Shown: positions 38,160 through 50,856, counted from the stretch's first letter. The stretch is DNA of 64,000 nucleotides from Megalonaias nervosa (GCA_016617855.1 JAECUM010003653.1:1-64000); one strand, 5' to 3'. A program made the numbers and translations. Notes: a model not told the origin generated them from the letters alone.

Positions 38160-38520
38160 GTACCATGATACCTACTAATTGTACCGGCATGGATGGAAAA
38201 AGACGGTTCAAGACCAAATTTTACTGGTACAAATGCTAATCAGCCAATCTCATCAATGCATGGTTTATCACTTGCATAGAGTGGAGAACATTATGTTGCA
38301 AACAATACTCGGAGTAAGCAAATGAAATTGATGAATTTCTGACCTTCACAGATAGGATGAAATTCTGTGTGGAACAAATTATAGCAATCCCATTCCAATA
38401 TTGTCCCTGTCAGTCACCTACTTCAACCACACAAAATTATTAACTTTGTTCAGAGTTCATTTATAAAACAAATTGTTAAAGTGTTTCCATGCAATGAATA
38501 AAATATTTACTTTTAGTGGC
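38160..38520 (+). repeat. Interspersed repeat family R3, copy 3
   Basis: Matches 26530-26830 directly and 28550-28850 in inverse orientation, for example GCTAATCAGCCAATCTCATC followed by 'aatgcatggtttatca'. Confidence 0.6.
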
Positions 38521-39164
38521 TTGGTGTGAGTGAAAGCTTTCAAATTCAGTATGGCTAAATCACATGACCTGCAATCATCTATAAACAGAAACCAGCAAAA
38601 TCAGAACTAAGCCAATCCACCAGCAAAAAACATGTGGTTGTTAATTTGTTTTGAATAAGAGTAAATAAAAACACCAATGGTATACCAAAAACAAACTCCA
38701 TAACAAAGAAATGTCTTGATATTAAGATTCTTCAATACAAATGGAATGAAACAAAGTGACTGCTATGACACAGAAAGAGGAATGCTTAATTTCTATTGCT
38801 TCATCTTCAATCAAATATCAAACCCTTGCAACCCATTAAATAGATAAGCCAACTCTTGTTCTAGTCTGTGCTGACATTTGCTGATCTCAAGTCGGCAGGA
38901 ATATCAGACTACAACTATATGAAAAGAAAAAAAATCTGCTTCTTATAGACTTTGATGTTGAGAGAGTCAACTTTTAAGACTTAAAACACATCTTACAGTT
39001 TGCAGGTCCATGAATACAAAACATTTTCATCTTTATCTGGTACAGAGGAAAATTTTGTTGGTAAAAACCTGCATATACTGGTGTAAAGGAACCTCTGGCC
39101 TATGGATGGACAAAAGGAAGGACACAAAATTGAATAAGTCAAATTTATTAAGGCCTTTATAAGT

Positions 39165-39510
39165 CAGTTTTCATGATGTAATACACTCTGCTGTGATGTC
39201 TCCTTTATGCAAAAACATTACACAGTCTGGCACAACTACCACTGAACTTAAAGGCAAGGACCAGCTACTGTAGACTGGTTACAAAACATTACAGTCTAGC
39301 ACACTTACCACTGGACTAAAAGGTGTGAACCAGTTACTGTAGATTGATTACAAAACACTACAGTTTTCATGATGTAATATACTCTGCTGTGATGTTTCCT
39401 TCATGCAAATCATTAGTCTGGCACACATGCCACTAAACTTAAAGGTGGACCATCTACTGCTGCCTGGTTAAAAAACACTACAGTCTGGCACACATGCCAC
39501 TAAAGACGGA
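39165..39510. repeat. Complex tandem repeat (~60- and ~190-bp periods)
   Basis: Repeated 'catgatgtaata.actctgctgtgatgt' and 'agtctggcacac.tgccactaaactt' blocks. The short block occurs four times and the long arrangement twice. Confidence 0.8.
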
Positions 39511-39684
39511 CCATCTACTGTAGCTTCAAATACGCCAACCACTGCACTATCTGCTACTTAACACTGACACGTCTTTGAATATTATTACGATTCACCTCTC
39601 AGAGCAGTCAAAACCCATTATCAACTGGGCCACCAGCTGCAGAGAGTTGGACAAGCCCCCAGATGTAATGAAGGGGATACAAAA

Positions 39685-39760
39685 TCTAATTGTCTGACAA
39701 ATGGTTATTTATAATTTGATTTGATTATAGTTGACAAATGGTTATTTATAATTTGATTTG

Positions 39761-39811
<51 letters not shown>
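39685..39811. repeat. 36-bp duplication followed by (AT)n
   Basis: TTGACAAATGGTTATTTATA followed by 'atttgatttgattata' occurs twice and runs into a pure AT tract (39762-39811). Confidence 0.9.
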
Positions 39812-39814
<3 letters not shown>

Positions 39815-40016
39815 CTCAAAAACCACCACTTTAACTAACAAAGAAAAGGTCTCTAAAAACAGATGGCTTCTCATTAAAAGTCATCAATACATAACAGTTG
39901 ATCTGTGAATGGAAAATAGTTTTTAACCATGACAGGTGGTCTCCTAAACCAGCGTTCTTTCAAGACAGCTACAGCTGGTTTAAATGAACTGACCTTTGTG
40001 TGCCGATTGTAAGTAA

Positions 40017-40390
40017 TATCCCTTTTCTTGTGACCCATGGCATTAAATCCTTCAGAACACTCACTTTTTTGGTATTAATCCCTATCATAGCAGAACACCT
40101 GTGTATTCATTGTTACTGTTTCTAAATTTGCTAACGCATGCGTGGAAGGCAGCATCACCCCAATGTAAGAGTAGCACATGGAGTTCCTAATGATATAGTC
40201 CTCCATAGACTCTCTCCACTTGTTACTCTTAACTTGGGGTGATGCTGCCTTCCATACATGCATCAGCAATTAAAATTTTAGTTAAATAACCAACGGATAA
40301 ACAGGTGTCCTGTTCAGACAGGGATTAATACTAAGAAAGTAAGTGTTTTCTGAAGGATTCAATACCATGGGTCAAAAGACGAGGGATTCT
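40017..40390. repeat. Large imperfect palindrome (foldback)
   Basis: The left arm (about 40017-40181) and right arm (about 40214-40390) are inverted copies. On the left, TGACCCATGGCATTAAATCC and GGAAGGCAGCATCACCCCAA appear in order, and the complements of both are on the right. A loop of about 30-50 bp holds 'gatatagtcctcc'. The arms differ by small indels. It could be a foldback transposon or an inverted duplication. Confidence 0.85.
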
Positions 40391-40399
40391 ACTTACCAT

Positions 40400-41400
40400 C
40401 CACAAAGGTCAGTCAAAATATATTAATTACTAGTGAGCAGCCAATTGTCTAAACTGAAAGGAGGCCGAAAACTTGACTCCAAATTATGTCGCATGGTCTC
40501 TGCTACAAGTAATGTCGGGAGGAAAAAAGGCTGAGATCTAAGTAATAATTGGTCTATTAATATTTCAAAAATTTGTTTTAAACCTTATCTACATGAAACT
40601 ATTTTAATCTATTTTCGACACTTGTCGCTAATGCATTTTTAGATACAGAACCGGGTACCATTCGCGATGCCATTTGATATGACCCATTCTCGACAGAGTT
40701 AAGAACAAAGTTTTCGCCTTAATTAAATGAGAACTCATCTCCAAAATAATAAATGCACACTTGCTGAGGAAGTTTAACAATAATGTACGTGAAAGGCAAT
40801 GATGTTCTGTAGAAGTTGTCTATATACAAATTTTAATTTCAGCAAGATATTTCTTATTAGGATATTATCTATACCAGATATATTTCATTTTATCACCGGC
40901 TTTGAAACGTTTTTGTCCTTCACTAGTCCAAGAGGTCAAATACAAGCATACTTTGTTAATAAACTTGTGCGTGAATGCCTCTGGGTCTAGAATGATTTGT
41001 CAGTTTAAATCCGATTGAGAGATACAACGCGCATTCTTACTCACAAGCCAGAAAATATAACGTATTAAGCATCGACGTCTCTGACAGTAAAATCTATATC
41101 GACACCAACAGAACAGAACGTCATCAGTTTCTGAGTTTAAAATCACACCCGATTTTCGACATCTCGAAATCTGGAACCAGTGCTTCCTTTTTGCCTGCTG
41201 GACTTCCAAGGAAAATGGACCAGGTAATTTTTGTTTTATTTGTTTTTGGTTAATTTACTTTTGTTATAGAAAAATTGTACATTTAAAGATCTTGTTTAGG
41301 TATTTTGATATTAACTTCATGAGTTTTTTTTTTACTCACCACAACTTCATAAAAACGAAACGAGAACCAAACGTCCAAAGACATATCAAGTTGAACGTTT
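40400..41400. other. Gene-free stretch, slightly CpG-richer
   Basis: It holds no recognised exon. A plus-strand ATGGACCAG followed by GTAATTTTT at 41215-41225 looks like a start codon with a donor, but nothing downstream supports a gene. Confidence 0.4.
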
Positions 41401-41402
41401 TT

Positions 41403-41405
<3 letters not shown>

Positions 41406-41494
<89 letters not shown>

Positions 41495-41653
41495 GGCTCG
41501 TATCGTTGCTTACAATTTACCTTTTATACATGTACTAAATAATAACTTATCCGCCTCGGATGCGGGTGGTCGTGGGTTCGATGCCCGGCCGAGTCATACC
41601 AAAGACTTACAAAAATTTTTTAAAGCTACGTTAAAAATCCAAATTACACACAC

Positions 41654-41691
<38 letters not shown>

Positions 41692-41718
41692 GTAAATTGT
41701 TAGCAACGATACGAGCCC

Positions 41719-41782
<64 letters not shown>
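41406..41782. repeat. (CT)n / (CA)n composite with inverted 29-bp unit
   Basis: (CT)n at 41406-41442, (CA)n at 41451-41492, (CA)n at 41646-41688, (CT)n at 41719-41767. A unit containing GGGCTCGTATCGTTGCT at 41493-41522 recurs inverted at 41690-41718 with one change. A SINE fragment lies between the two units. Confidence 0.9.
41552..41645 (+). mobile_element. tRNA-derived SINE, family B, fragment
   Basis: Contains CCGCCTCGGATGCGGGTGGT, the B box GGGTTCGATGCC, 'caaagacttacaaaaa' and the 3' end 'gctacgttaaaaatc', then runs into (CA)n. Compared with the copy at 2594, the central body is deleted. Confidence 0.8.
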
Positions 41783-42384
41783 GGCACGAAGACATTTTAA
41801 GGCCTTAATTTCATTCTGTAAATTAGAATACGCTGTGTAGGATATTAAAAGCTTCCCAACCTACCCCATTTACACTTGTCAACTTACACGCAAAATATGA
41901 TAACACCCATGCGAATCAGTTGTTTTTAATCTTAAGGAGTCTTTTAGTGCACATATTGACAGAGTTGGGTAATGTGATAATGACCATACACAACAACAAT
42001 CGAAGGAAACGTTTTATAATGCTGAAATGACTGCCTTTGTGTTCAATTAAAGAAACATAGTCCTATGTACTTAAATGCAACGTCTGTTGTAGAGACCACA
42101 GGCACACACACGCGCGCGCGAACTTTAAAAGCCTGACTCGTTAAATTAATGTAGATAATAGCGCAGAACAATTAATATGACCGTTAGTACTGCAATGGAC
42201 TGTCACAGATTTCCGGTATGACGTATTGCCGAATTCGATCTTTGAAAATTCTTTATTGATGTGGTCCTCTCGCACCTTTCCACCTATGTATAAGATGGCT
42301 GGCTTTGAGAGGACCTCCATGTCCCGAAATATTTAAAGGCTTTTATGTGTTTTTGTTTTCCCCCATTGTCTTTTCTTAAAATCA

Positions 42385-42385
<1 letters not shown>

Positions 42386-42461
<76 letters not shown>
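42386..42461. repeat. (TA)n microsatellite
   Basis: Pure TA run at the 3' side of the L1/Tx1-like LINE. Confidence 0.95.
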
Positions 42462-44052
<1,591 letters not shown>

Positions 44053-44065
44053 ATAAATCCTGTCC

Positions 44066-44307
44066 GAGTGGCCGAGTGGTCTAAAGCGCTGTCCGTTACG
44101 GATCACTGCCATCTCACCTCTGTCTGCGTTGGTTCGAGTCTAAGATTCGGCGAATGTGGATATGTGAGAAAGCTTGCCAGTAGCTTCTCGTGGGTCGGTG
44201 GTTCTTTCCGCGGATTTCCCGGTTTCTTCCTCCACCATTAATACTGGCCGCCATGTATAGCCTATCGTGTGCTGAAAAATGGCGTTAAGCCCCACAACAA
44301 CAACAAC
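44066..44307 (+). mobile_element. tRNA-derived SINE, family A
   Basis: Copy with a 13-bp exact target duplication ATAAATCCTGTCC (44053-44065 and 44308-44320). It is inserted into the LINE just after the endonuclease, opposite in sense, in codons of the GQDLW segment. Confidence 0.95.
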
Positions 44308-44320
44308 ATAAATCCTGTCC

Positions 44321-44953
44321 CCATCTTGTAAGATTAATTATTTTGATTTAAGCTTAACAGGTTTATGATCTGATATCATCTCAGGCAAAATGCAACAATC
44401 TGTTATATTCCCTGTATTTCCCTCAGTAATATAGAAATTATCCAGTCTGCTTTCCCAATTATTAGCGTATATGTGGGTGTACTCCCTTTTATTGCCGTTT
44501 ATAAACCTATAAGCATCGGTCAAATTAATTGTATTTAAGAATGTTTTCACAAAGTGGCTTATGTTTTTATCAGCTTCTATAAGTCCTACACTTCTATCGA
44601 GTTCGCTTTCTATCCATTTAAAATCTCCACCTATTACACATTGTTCTATTACACATTGTTCTAGTGCATATTGTTGCATATATTGTGTCAAATTAATTAA
44701 GAAATTGGTTTTCTTGATGTTTATTCCCCCTGACAGTACATATACATTAACAAATATTCCAGTTGTTTAATACTATATGAAGGAGTCTCCCGTGCATTTT
44801 CTTGGCAGTTTTCTTCTCTTCAAGGTTTATTCCTTTGGCTGCACGTCGTATTATTATTATAGGAACCACAGATTTAATTTCTTTTGAGTGTTCACATACA
44901 AAGACTAAGGCGTCTAGTTCCTCTTCAAGTTTCTGTACTATTTCTTTCGGCTC
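44321..44953 (-). pseudogene. L1/Tx1-like endonuclease, C-terminal two thirds
   Basis: The minus-strand frame has EPKEIVQKLEEELDALVF close to the insertion point. Later come VIGGDFKWIESELDRS (the GGDFN-type catalytic box with Asn to Lys), LTDAYRFIN, ESRLDNFYI and EMISDHKPV (the SDH catalytic box). These are the ordered motifs of the APE-type endonuclease. The N-terminal third lies 2.47 kb away at 47433-47570, split off by a DNA transposon. There is a frame change near 44700. Confidence 0.85.
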
Positions 44954-44956
44954 TCG

Positions 44957-47429
44957 GACATTTCAACCCCAAGACATTTAGACCCCAGGACATTTCAACC
45001 CCAGCTTAGTTTATTGTGTTTATGTGTGGTCATATAATAATGCAACACGGTCAGTGACTTTTTTGTTCTGTACACAAGATTAGTCAAACACAACGAAGAC
45101 CACTGGGTCAGCCGTTCAAATTCTACACACAAAAGAAGCATGTGTCGCTGTATGCATATTTGAGGATTTCAACTGCAGCTAAACATCAACAATGTTAAAG
45201 GTTAAAGAATTAAGGTCGCTTATGGTATATAATTAAAAGAAGAAAAATACGTTGCAGTTCTAATACCAAGGGATTATCACTCTTTTTAACAAATCAATAT
45301 AACTGTTGAAAAGATATACTAGCTATAATATAAAAGTCAGGTGTAAGAAAGAGAAAGATATTTAATGGCTTGTGTCATTCATACCTCGTTAAGGACCCAA
45401 GTGATCGAATACTTTGCATTAAGCCAAGGAACGGAATGCCAACTTCAAAGCGAAAAAAAAAAATTGTAATATCTAAAAGTAAAAAATCATACTCTTTCAT
45501 TTTTATTGGTAATCAATATGTTAAATATCACGGATAAATGATTCATACAAATTTATGTACGTAATATACATGTGAAGATTGCATTTTCAATTAAGCTTTA
45601 CAAATTGCATTTTTTATTGTTGTAACTTATTTAAATTTGTATCATTTTATTAAAGATTGTGATTGCTACTTAAATACAGGTATACATCTAACATTGTGTA
45701 AAAATAATGCAAAAATCCTTACTGTGTTCTAGGTTAGCGAATTCAGTCACATTATACAAAATATCATATCAAGCTGATTAAAAAAATTAGGATGTTAGCT
45801 CAATGACTGCCGATTTAGTAAATTTTTCTAGGATGCTGGCTAGGCGAATTTTTGTATTCTTACGTGGCAAGAAAAAAAAAGATTTTGCAAAGGTCATGAA
45901 CTGTGAAGTCTCGATCTGCCAAACTATAGGGCCATTTATGGAAAATGGAAGGTGCTATCATACACGTTCGGATGTTTCCTTAAATCTTCCGAAACAGGTC
46001 TTGTAATGTTTCTTAACTCCGAAGCGCACGAGTGAGTCCAGTATACCCTTAAATGGGCCGATCTCACATTCCTCGCTGCCCGAGATCAAAATATAAGCAA
46101 AGCCACCCAAGTCTTTGGCAATAGTTTGGTCCAAGACTTCACAGCGTTCGCTTTCCTTTTCCTTCAGGTAAGAGAAATTACGTACTACATTTTATCGATT
46201 TTATTTTAAAGCCGCAGTGGAATAATTTGAATGTTTCAAGACATTAGATTTGATTTATTTTAGAAACAAATTAATTCTGTGTCGAAGTATTTGAAACATT
46301 TTTGTATTCTTTTTATTATATACTACTAATCATACAATACATATTGTATTTTGGAAAGAATTAATAATTTATATGTATCTGTAATCGTAGTATTGATTTC
46401 TTGTACAGAAGATTTCGCTGCTAATTTCATGCTCAGTAATAATTAATTTGGAAATAAAATACCTTTGAAGCTACAGAAAATTTAAAGTTAAACATTTAAT
46501 ACTTCGCAATTACTAGTAACTACAAGCAATTTTGGTGTCAGTCTGAAATATTGAAATTAGTAAGATTTTTTTCGCTAATCGTTAATTTATTTCATATTTA
46601 ATTATTTACACTATGTTCTAAAAATACAGAAATTCTAGAAGTTAGTAAGCTTGAAGGAATGTAGTCATTCTGTATGTATTTTTTATATCTAAAATGCGTG
46701 AATCTCTGCTACTCAGTAAGTTCAATTCAGAAATTCAGAAATAAATAAATAAATATTTAAGAGAGGTAGACTGACAGACAGAATAAAAAAGATAATGAAT
46801 CATTACACTTACCTGTATCGTAGATGCGATACTGCCATTTCCCATATCTGTTACAAGACAAAGCAAGTTGACGAAGCCGGACATGCCTAAGGCATTTTAC
46901 ACCAGGATAAAACGCCAGTCGTAATTAACAGTTCAGTTAGTATTATACCAAAATATATCTGATCTAATTGTCAAAATATAAACTGTATTGACTATAAGTT
47001 AATCAAAAATTTACACACAAGTATTCCAAAGATTTTTATTAAAGCTTATGATAAAAATTGGCATGTAATGAAAATTTTCGGCTCTTTTATACAAATTTAC
47101 AGCGTGTGATTTCTTTAATGGCAGACATCAGTGAAAAAACGTGTGATTACTGGGAATGACCATTAGCAGAGTGCTAATTATTGTTTTAAAAAATCGGATT
47201 TTTATACAAATTTACAGTGTGTGGTAAATTTGATTTCTTGTCATTCAAATTAGCGTGCATTCATTAACTTAATAAAAGTGACTTTAATTATAATTAACTG
47301 TTGACATCTTTGTTTCGGCGACTTAGCGGTGTGTTGGTATCTCAAATGGCAGACACCAATGAATAATGGGGACGAATTGTCTCATGGCTGGGTTGAAATG
47401 TCTTGGGAATTCGCTTAGAGTCGAATGTC
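44957..47429. mobile_element. DNA transposon (2473 bp, no transposase seen) inserted in the LINE
   Basis: Left end GACATTTCAACCCCAAGACA, and the right end reads GACATTCGACTCTAAGC on the other strand. Both ends contain the further motif AAGACATTTCAACCC in inverse orientation, so the terminal repeats are built of degenerate GACATTT(C/A)(A/G)ACCCC units. TCG flanks both sides (44954-44956, 47430-47432). Excising the element with one TCG keeps the LINE reading frame open. The longest internal frame (45803-46006, 67 codons) has no recognisable domain, so it is nonautonomous. Superfamily unknown. Confidence 0.82.
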
Positions 47430-47432
47430 TCG

Positions 47433-47570
47433 CTCCCTTTCTTTCGGTGTCTTGTGCGTTTCTTGTATAAACAAGATATCAAAATCTGTAGCTATTTTGA
47501 CTATTTTCTCAATATTTCCATTTATACCATTTACATTCACAGTCAAGATTTTAAGGTGTAATCCCTCCAT
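47433..47570 (-). pseudogene. L1/Tx1-like endonuclease, N-terminal start
   Basis: A frame from the ATG at 47570 encodes LKILTVNVNGINGNIEK and then DILFIQETHK. These are the first catalytic Asn (NVNG) and the catalytic Glu (QETH) of the APE domain. It is cut by the TCG-flanked DNA transposon, beyond which the domain continues in the same frame. Confidence 0.88.
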
Positions 47571-47599
47571 CTTGGCTATGAGAAATGATGTTAATTCTA

Positions 47600-48890
47600 T
47601 TTATTCATTAAAATTGTATGCTTAATGTGGTTAATTCTGATCACTTTTTGTTGTTTGTTTTTTTGTACGGTACTCTTCTATGTTTATTTTAATTTTTCTT
47701 CGGTCGTCTCTTGTTAAGGAGATGGCTCTTTTTCTCTCGGGGCAGTCCATTCGGTCTGCTTTCCCGTGAGGGTGGCGGGCCTCTAATTAATTCGACTAAT
47801 TTTTTTTTCCTGTGACCGGTGTAATCTAATGTAATCGATCACCTCTTGCTTCGTATGAAGTTTTGGTGTCGGACGATTCCTTTTACGTTTTAGGGAAGGT
47901 TTGAGTGTTGAAGTTTGAGGTTTGGGGGTATTGGGGTTCAAATCCCCCTCCTGGATTTGGGAACTTAGTTCTATGTTTATCCCTTGTCCCATTTCATTTG
48001 TAACTTCTTTAGATTTAAGTACTACTTGAATTTTACCCCTCCCCCTTCACCAATTCGGTTTCCAGAGGCTCAATTGGGGACTCGATTGATTCTACACTGT
48101 GAGCCGACTCTTCCATGGGTTTTGTCTCGTCTACGGTGGTCGGGTCACTTTGCTTTCCACCTCCTCACTCTCGCTCACTCTCGCTCACCAGTTTTGTTTG
48201 TCGATTGTGAACAAGAGTCGTCTCCAAATTTAGGCTTCTCCAACACAAAGAATAGTGCTGTTTCTATCAACTTGACCTGTTGTTTTTTCAGTTTGTTCTG
48301 TTCTCTCTTCTTAGCCTTTTTCTTCTCACCTGCTAGCTTTATAGTAGCTCTCCCATTTTAAGGGAATTACTTGAGACATATTATCGTCTCCCACTTTGAC
48401 TTCACATTATAAGCCCGGAATACCCGGAATGTCTGATACAGCTGGAGTTGAGGATTCAGTCTGGGCTTGTTTTTGCCCTTCAGGAGTTTTCTCTCTGTCC
48501 TCCCCTGGGTCTGGGACCTCATGGAGCACAGTCGTCAGAACCTCATCCATTTGATTTATTTTGGCGGCATATGTTATTTTGAAGGATGGGATTCACACAT
48601 TCCTTTGGTAGGTGCCCAACTTGACAACAGCGATTGCACGTTCTATGAAGTTAGCATCATTTGTACCACGACTTGACAATGAATCCCGTTATATACATAA
48701 CGGGGATCACCTTTCTGGCGTCTTCCTCCGTCATATTCAGGATTCTGACCCCTGTGTATACGTCGGAAAACGCAGCAAATATCCATTTTTTTCTCTGGGC
48801 TTTCACACAATATTTCTGCTCCACTTTGGTTTTTAGCTCCATAAGAGGAATTAGAATTAGTAGACTAAGATGATGATCCTGAACCAAAAG
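47600..48890 (-). pseudogene. L1/Tx1-like LINE ORF1-like region, degenerate
   Basis: The minus strand has short open pieces in ORF1 position: one with RILNMTEEDARKVIPVMYI (48770-48690), one rich in Glu, Pro and Thr (about 48540-48430), and one with KPSLKRKRNRPTPKLHTKQE (about 47900-47830), directly upstream of the endonuclease start. The basic C-terminal stretch suits an RNA-binding ORF1 product. I see no zinc knuckle. Stops between the pieces rule out a product. Assignment is mainly by position. Confidence 0.5.
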
Positions 48891-49026
48891 AGGATTCTAG
48901 ACCAGAGACCCCACCCCCACCCCCAAATTTGGAGAGAGGGGATTTGTCGGAGAAAGAATATCCTAGTTTAGAAACCTTTTTTGCTAGAAACTTTAAGTCT
49001 GCATACTAGCCTACAATAAAAATATA
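48891..49026. other. Junction between the LINE and the Polinton
   Basis: AT-rich, with a CCCACCCCCACCCCC tract at 48909-48924. The Polinton left terminal inverted repeat should lie about here, but it cannot be identified without the right end, which is outside the window. Confidence 0.4.
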
Positions 49027-49518
49027 CTATAACCATATTTTATGATAATCTTTTTCATACCTGCTGACTCTCATTGATAGGATATCCGTTAACATGCTGT
49101 CAATAATACGAAACCCGCGTATTAAATCGTCCATATCATAGTTTACACCTCGCAAATAAGATCGTATCTGATCAAGTAATTTTTTGTAAGTGATACTTGC
49201 TATTTTACAAGCGTTTTTTTTTTTTTAAGTCTCAAGTTTGGGTTCAATCTTTTTACATGCTGTTGAAAGAAAGACACCGACACCAGATATTATTAACAAA
49301 AACGGATTTAATAATGCTCCACTTGAGATTATACCAGAGATAGTTATTAACAATGGCAAATATGATATTACTCGAAGTATTCTACGGTAGTATTTATAAC
49401 ATTCTTTTACACACCAGAGGTTTTTGTGATAAAATTTATAATATTGTACTAATGCTTCAACATCTTGTTTAGGAATTTCTTACGAAATATGATTGAAATC
49501 GATGATATGTTTTTTCAT
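49027..49518 (-). pseudogene. Two-membrane-segment protein, SLATT-like (two in-frame stops)
   Basis: From the ATG at 49518, just after GTATAATG, a 163-codon frame runs to TAG at 49027. It contains two internal TAA codons (49480-49482 and 49225-49227) and no frameshift. The N-terminal part is a helical, aromatic- and basic-rich stretch (VQYYKFYHKNLWCVKECYKY). Next come two hydrophobic segments of about 18-20 residues separated by a short SSGALLNP turn. The C-terminal half is helical and starts ACKIASITYKKLLDQIRSYL. This helix, 2TM, helix layout with an 'A...Y..L...R' follow-up resembles the SLATT two-TM effector family. It is the leftmost Polinton gene. The SLATT assignment is my inference; a 2TM protein is what can be seen. 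Confidence 0.6.
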
Positions 49519-49540
49519 TATACAATATTTGTTTACAGTT

Positions 49541-50323
49541 TTATACAATATTAAAAACTCTAGCACCAACAATCGAATCAGCAAGCTCACGGAACTTATT
49601 ATTGTTAGGATCAGCTATAAAAATTCTGTATTTGTCATAAACATTTGACGAAGTATCCTTATATTGTTCATCTGTTAATACCTCATTTTTCTTTAACTGA
49701 CTGTAGGAATCAAACGTGTTTTCTACTTCACGTTCATACAAATCTGATTTACTCGCCAAATTACTGTAATCGCTTTCTGTTTCATCAATATACCCTAATA
49801 CCAAGCTTATTTGATCTAACGTGAAATTTTTGAGAACAAGATGTCTGATAATTGCGTATGCGACCACGAAATTTGCTAGCATTAATTTTTTAAGGTTATC
49901 TAGTTCAATTGTTAACAGACCAATAGCAGAAGCTATTTTTAAAATTATTTTTTCATATGGTTTTGTGAGTATTTTCTCAATTTCACCATAATAATTTCGT
50001 AATGACAATTGTCTAGAGAGCTGAATTGATGGAAATCGAATATCATCTTCTTCACTTATGTCGTAATAAGAATCAATTTTTACTTCCAACTTTGTTCTTG
50101 TTACTTCATCAAAAAACTTTTCTCGCTCATTATCACTAAGATTACTAATTTCATCGTCAAAATCTTTGATTATTTTTAGAGACCTGTCAACAATAATCGG
50201 ATCAAATTCTAGTTTTTTACGTATCATTGGCAAAATTGCGTTCGAGTACACTTTAATAAATAATTCCGCATCAACCGTCATAGTAACGATTTTAATTAGG
50301 GTTTCTTTGTCGTGGTAGCACAT
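49541..50323 (-). CDS. Unknown helical Polinton protein, 260 aa
   Basis: An uninterrupted frame, unlike most neighbours. The predicted product is acidic and mostly helical (many E, D, K, L, I). It has one moderately hydrophobic region near residues 135-165 (ILKIASAIGLLTIELDNL, then MLANFVVAYAI) and ends FRELADSIVGARVFNIV. A more likely start is the internal ATG at 50281 (MTVDAELF), because the first 14 residues look like leader sequence. It is 22 bp upstream of the SLATT-like gene and on the same strand, so the two may be co-expressed. I do not recognise the family. Confidence 0.7.
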   Translation of the reverse strand: MCYHDKETLIKIVTMTVDAELFIKVYSNAILPMIRKKLEFDPIIVDRSLKIIKDFDDEISNLSDNEREKFFDEVTRTKLEVKIDSYYDISEEDDIRFPSIQLSRQLSLRNYYGEIEKILTKPYEKIILKIASAIGLLTIELDNLKKLMLANFVVAYAIIRHLVLKNFTLDQISLVLGYIDETESDYSNLASKSDLYEREVENTFDSYSQLKKNEVLTDEQYKDTSSNVYDKYRIFIADPNNNKFRELADSIVGARVFNIV

Positions 50324-50509
50324 GCCGAGATACTTAAAAATGTCTCGTTTTAATAAACTATTATATAACTTCCTGTTTCTTTTTATTCATATTATCCTAG
50401 ATTCCGATAGTTTGTTGAGATCATTATGGCTAGCGTTTACTCGAACTTTTTCATCTACTCTTTTATCGTAAGCTCGTTTTTTTTATTAAGTCCGATTTTA
50501 TTATCAAAT
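50324..50509. other. Spacer inside the minus-strand block
   Basis: AT-rich DNA between two minus-strand genes. A tract with repeated 'tcgttttt' is present. No frame is recognised. Confidence 0.35.
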
Positions 50510-50839
50510 CTAAATTTCCAAAATCAAGCTCGAGCAATATTTTTTTTTCAACAGGATTTCAACTTGTTTTTGTTCTTCTAGACAATCATCAGGATGACAG
50601 TATCTGCTTATCACATTAAAGTTTTCTATTGCTTCTTTCAGTTGTGGCCCTCGCATAAGCATAACAAGAATGAAAAAATTTTCTTCTTCTGATAATGGAG
50701 AGTTTATCATTCGAACTGAAAATTTTTTTCTGGTATTTATTACACGTGCTGATAGTGATTCGTCCCAAACATTTATTTTAGGGTTAAAAATATAATCATG
50801 AAATTCTCTCGCAACGTCTGTAAACAATTGTGTTGACAT
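50510..50839 (-). CDS. Unknown small Polinton protein, 109 aa
   Basis: Intact frame starting MSTQLFTDVAREFHDYIF, with its ATG in an AAAATAATG context. It has an 'LSEEENFFILVMLMRG' amphipathic segment near residue 55 and a CHPDDCLEEQKQVEILLKKK segment near the end. The two cysteines with His are too few for a zinc finger. It is predicted helical, with no recognised family. It starts 17 bp from the end of the fibre-like gene on the same strand, so it is probably in the same transcription unit. Confidence 0.65.
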   Translation of the reverse strand: MSTQLFTDVAREFHDYIFNPKINVWDESLSARVINTRKKFSVRMINSPLSEEENFFILVMLMRGPQLKEAIENFNVISRYCHPDDCLEEQKQVEILLKKKYCSSLILEI

Positions 50840-50856
50840 TATTTTATAGCATTAGA

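Larger units (their letters stand above)
37126..40016. other. No gene seen; repeats
   Basis: Upstream flank of the probable MRRF first exon. It contains repeat family R3 (38160-38520), a roughly 110-bp repeat (39165-39510), a 36-bp duplication with an AT run (39685-39811) and a dispersed 'gacaggtggtctcctaaacc' fragment resembling the pogo-like ends (about 39840-39980). No exon was recognised. Confidence 0.5.

Noticed and set aside
41213..41225. ATGGACCAG followed by GTAATTTTT, a possible first exon and donor on the plus strand
   Set aside because: Nothing downstream within the window forms a matching exon. Too little evidence to annotate.
45803..46006. 67-codon frame inside the TCG-flanked transposon as a transposase remnant
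   Set aside because: No DDE motif, no helix-turn-helix, and length and composition fit chance.
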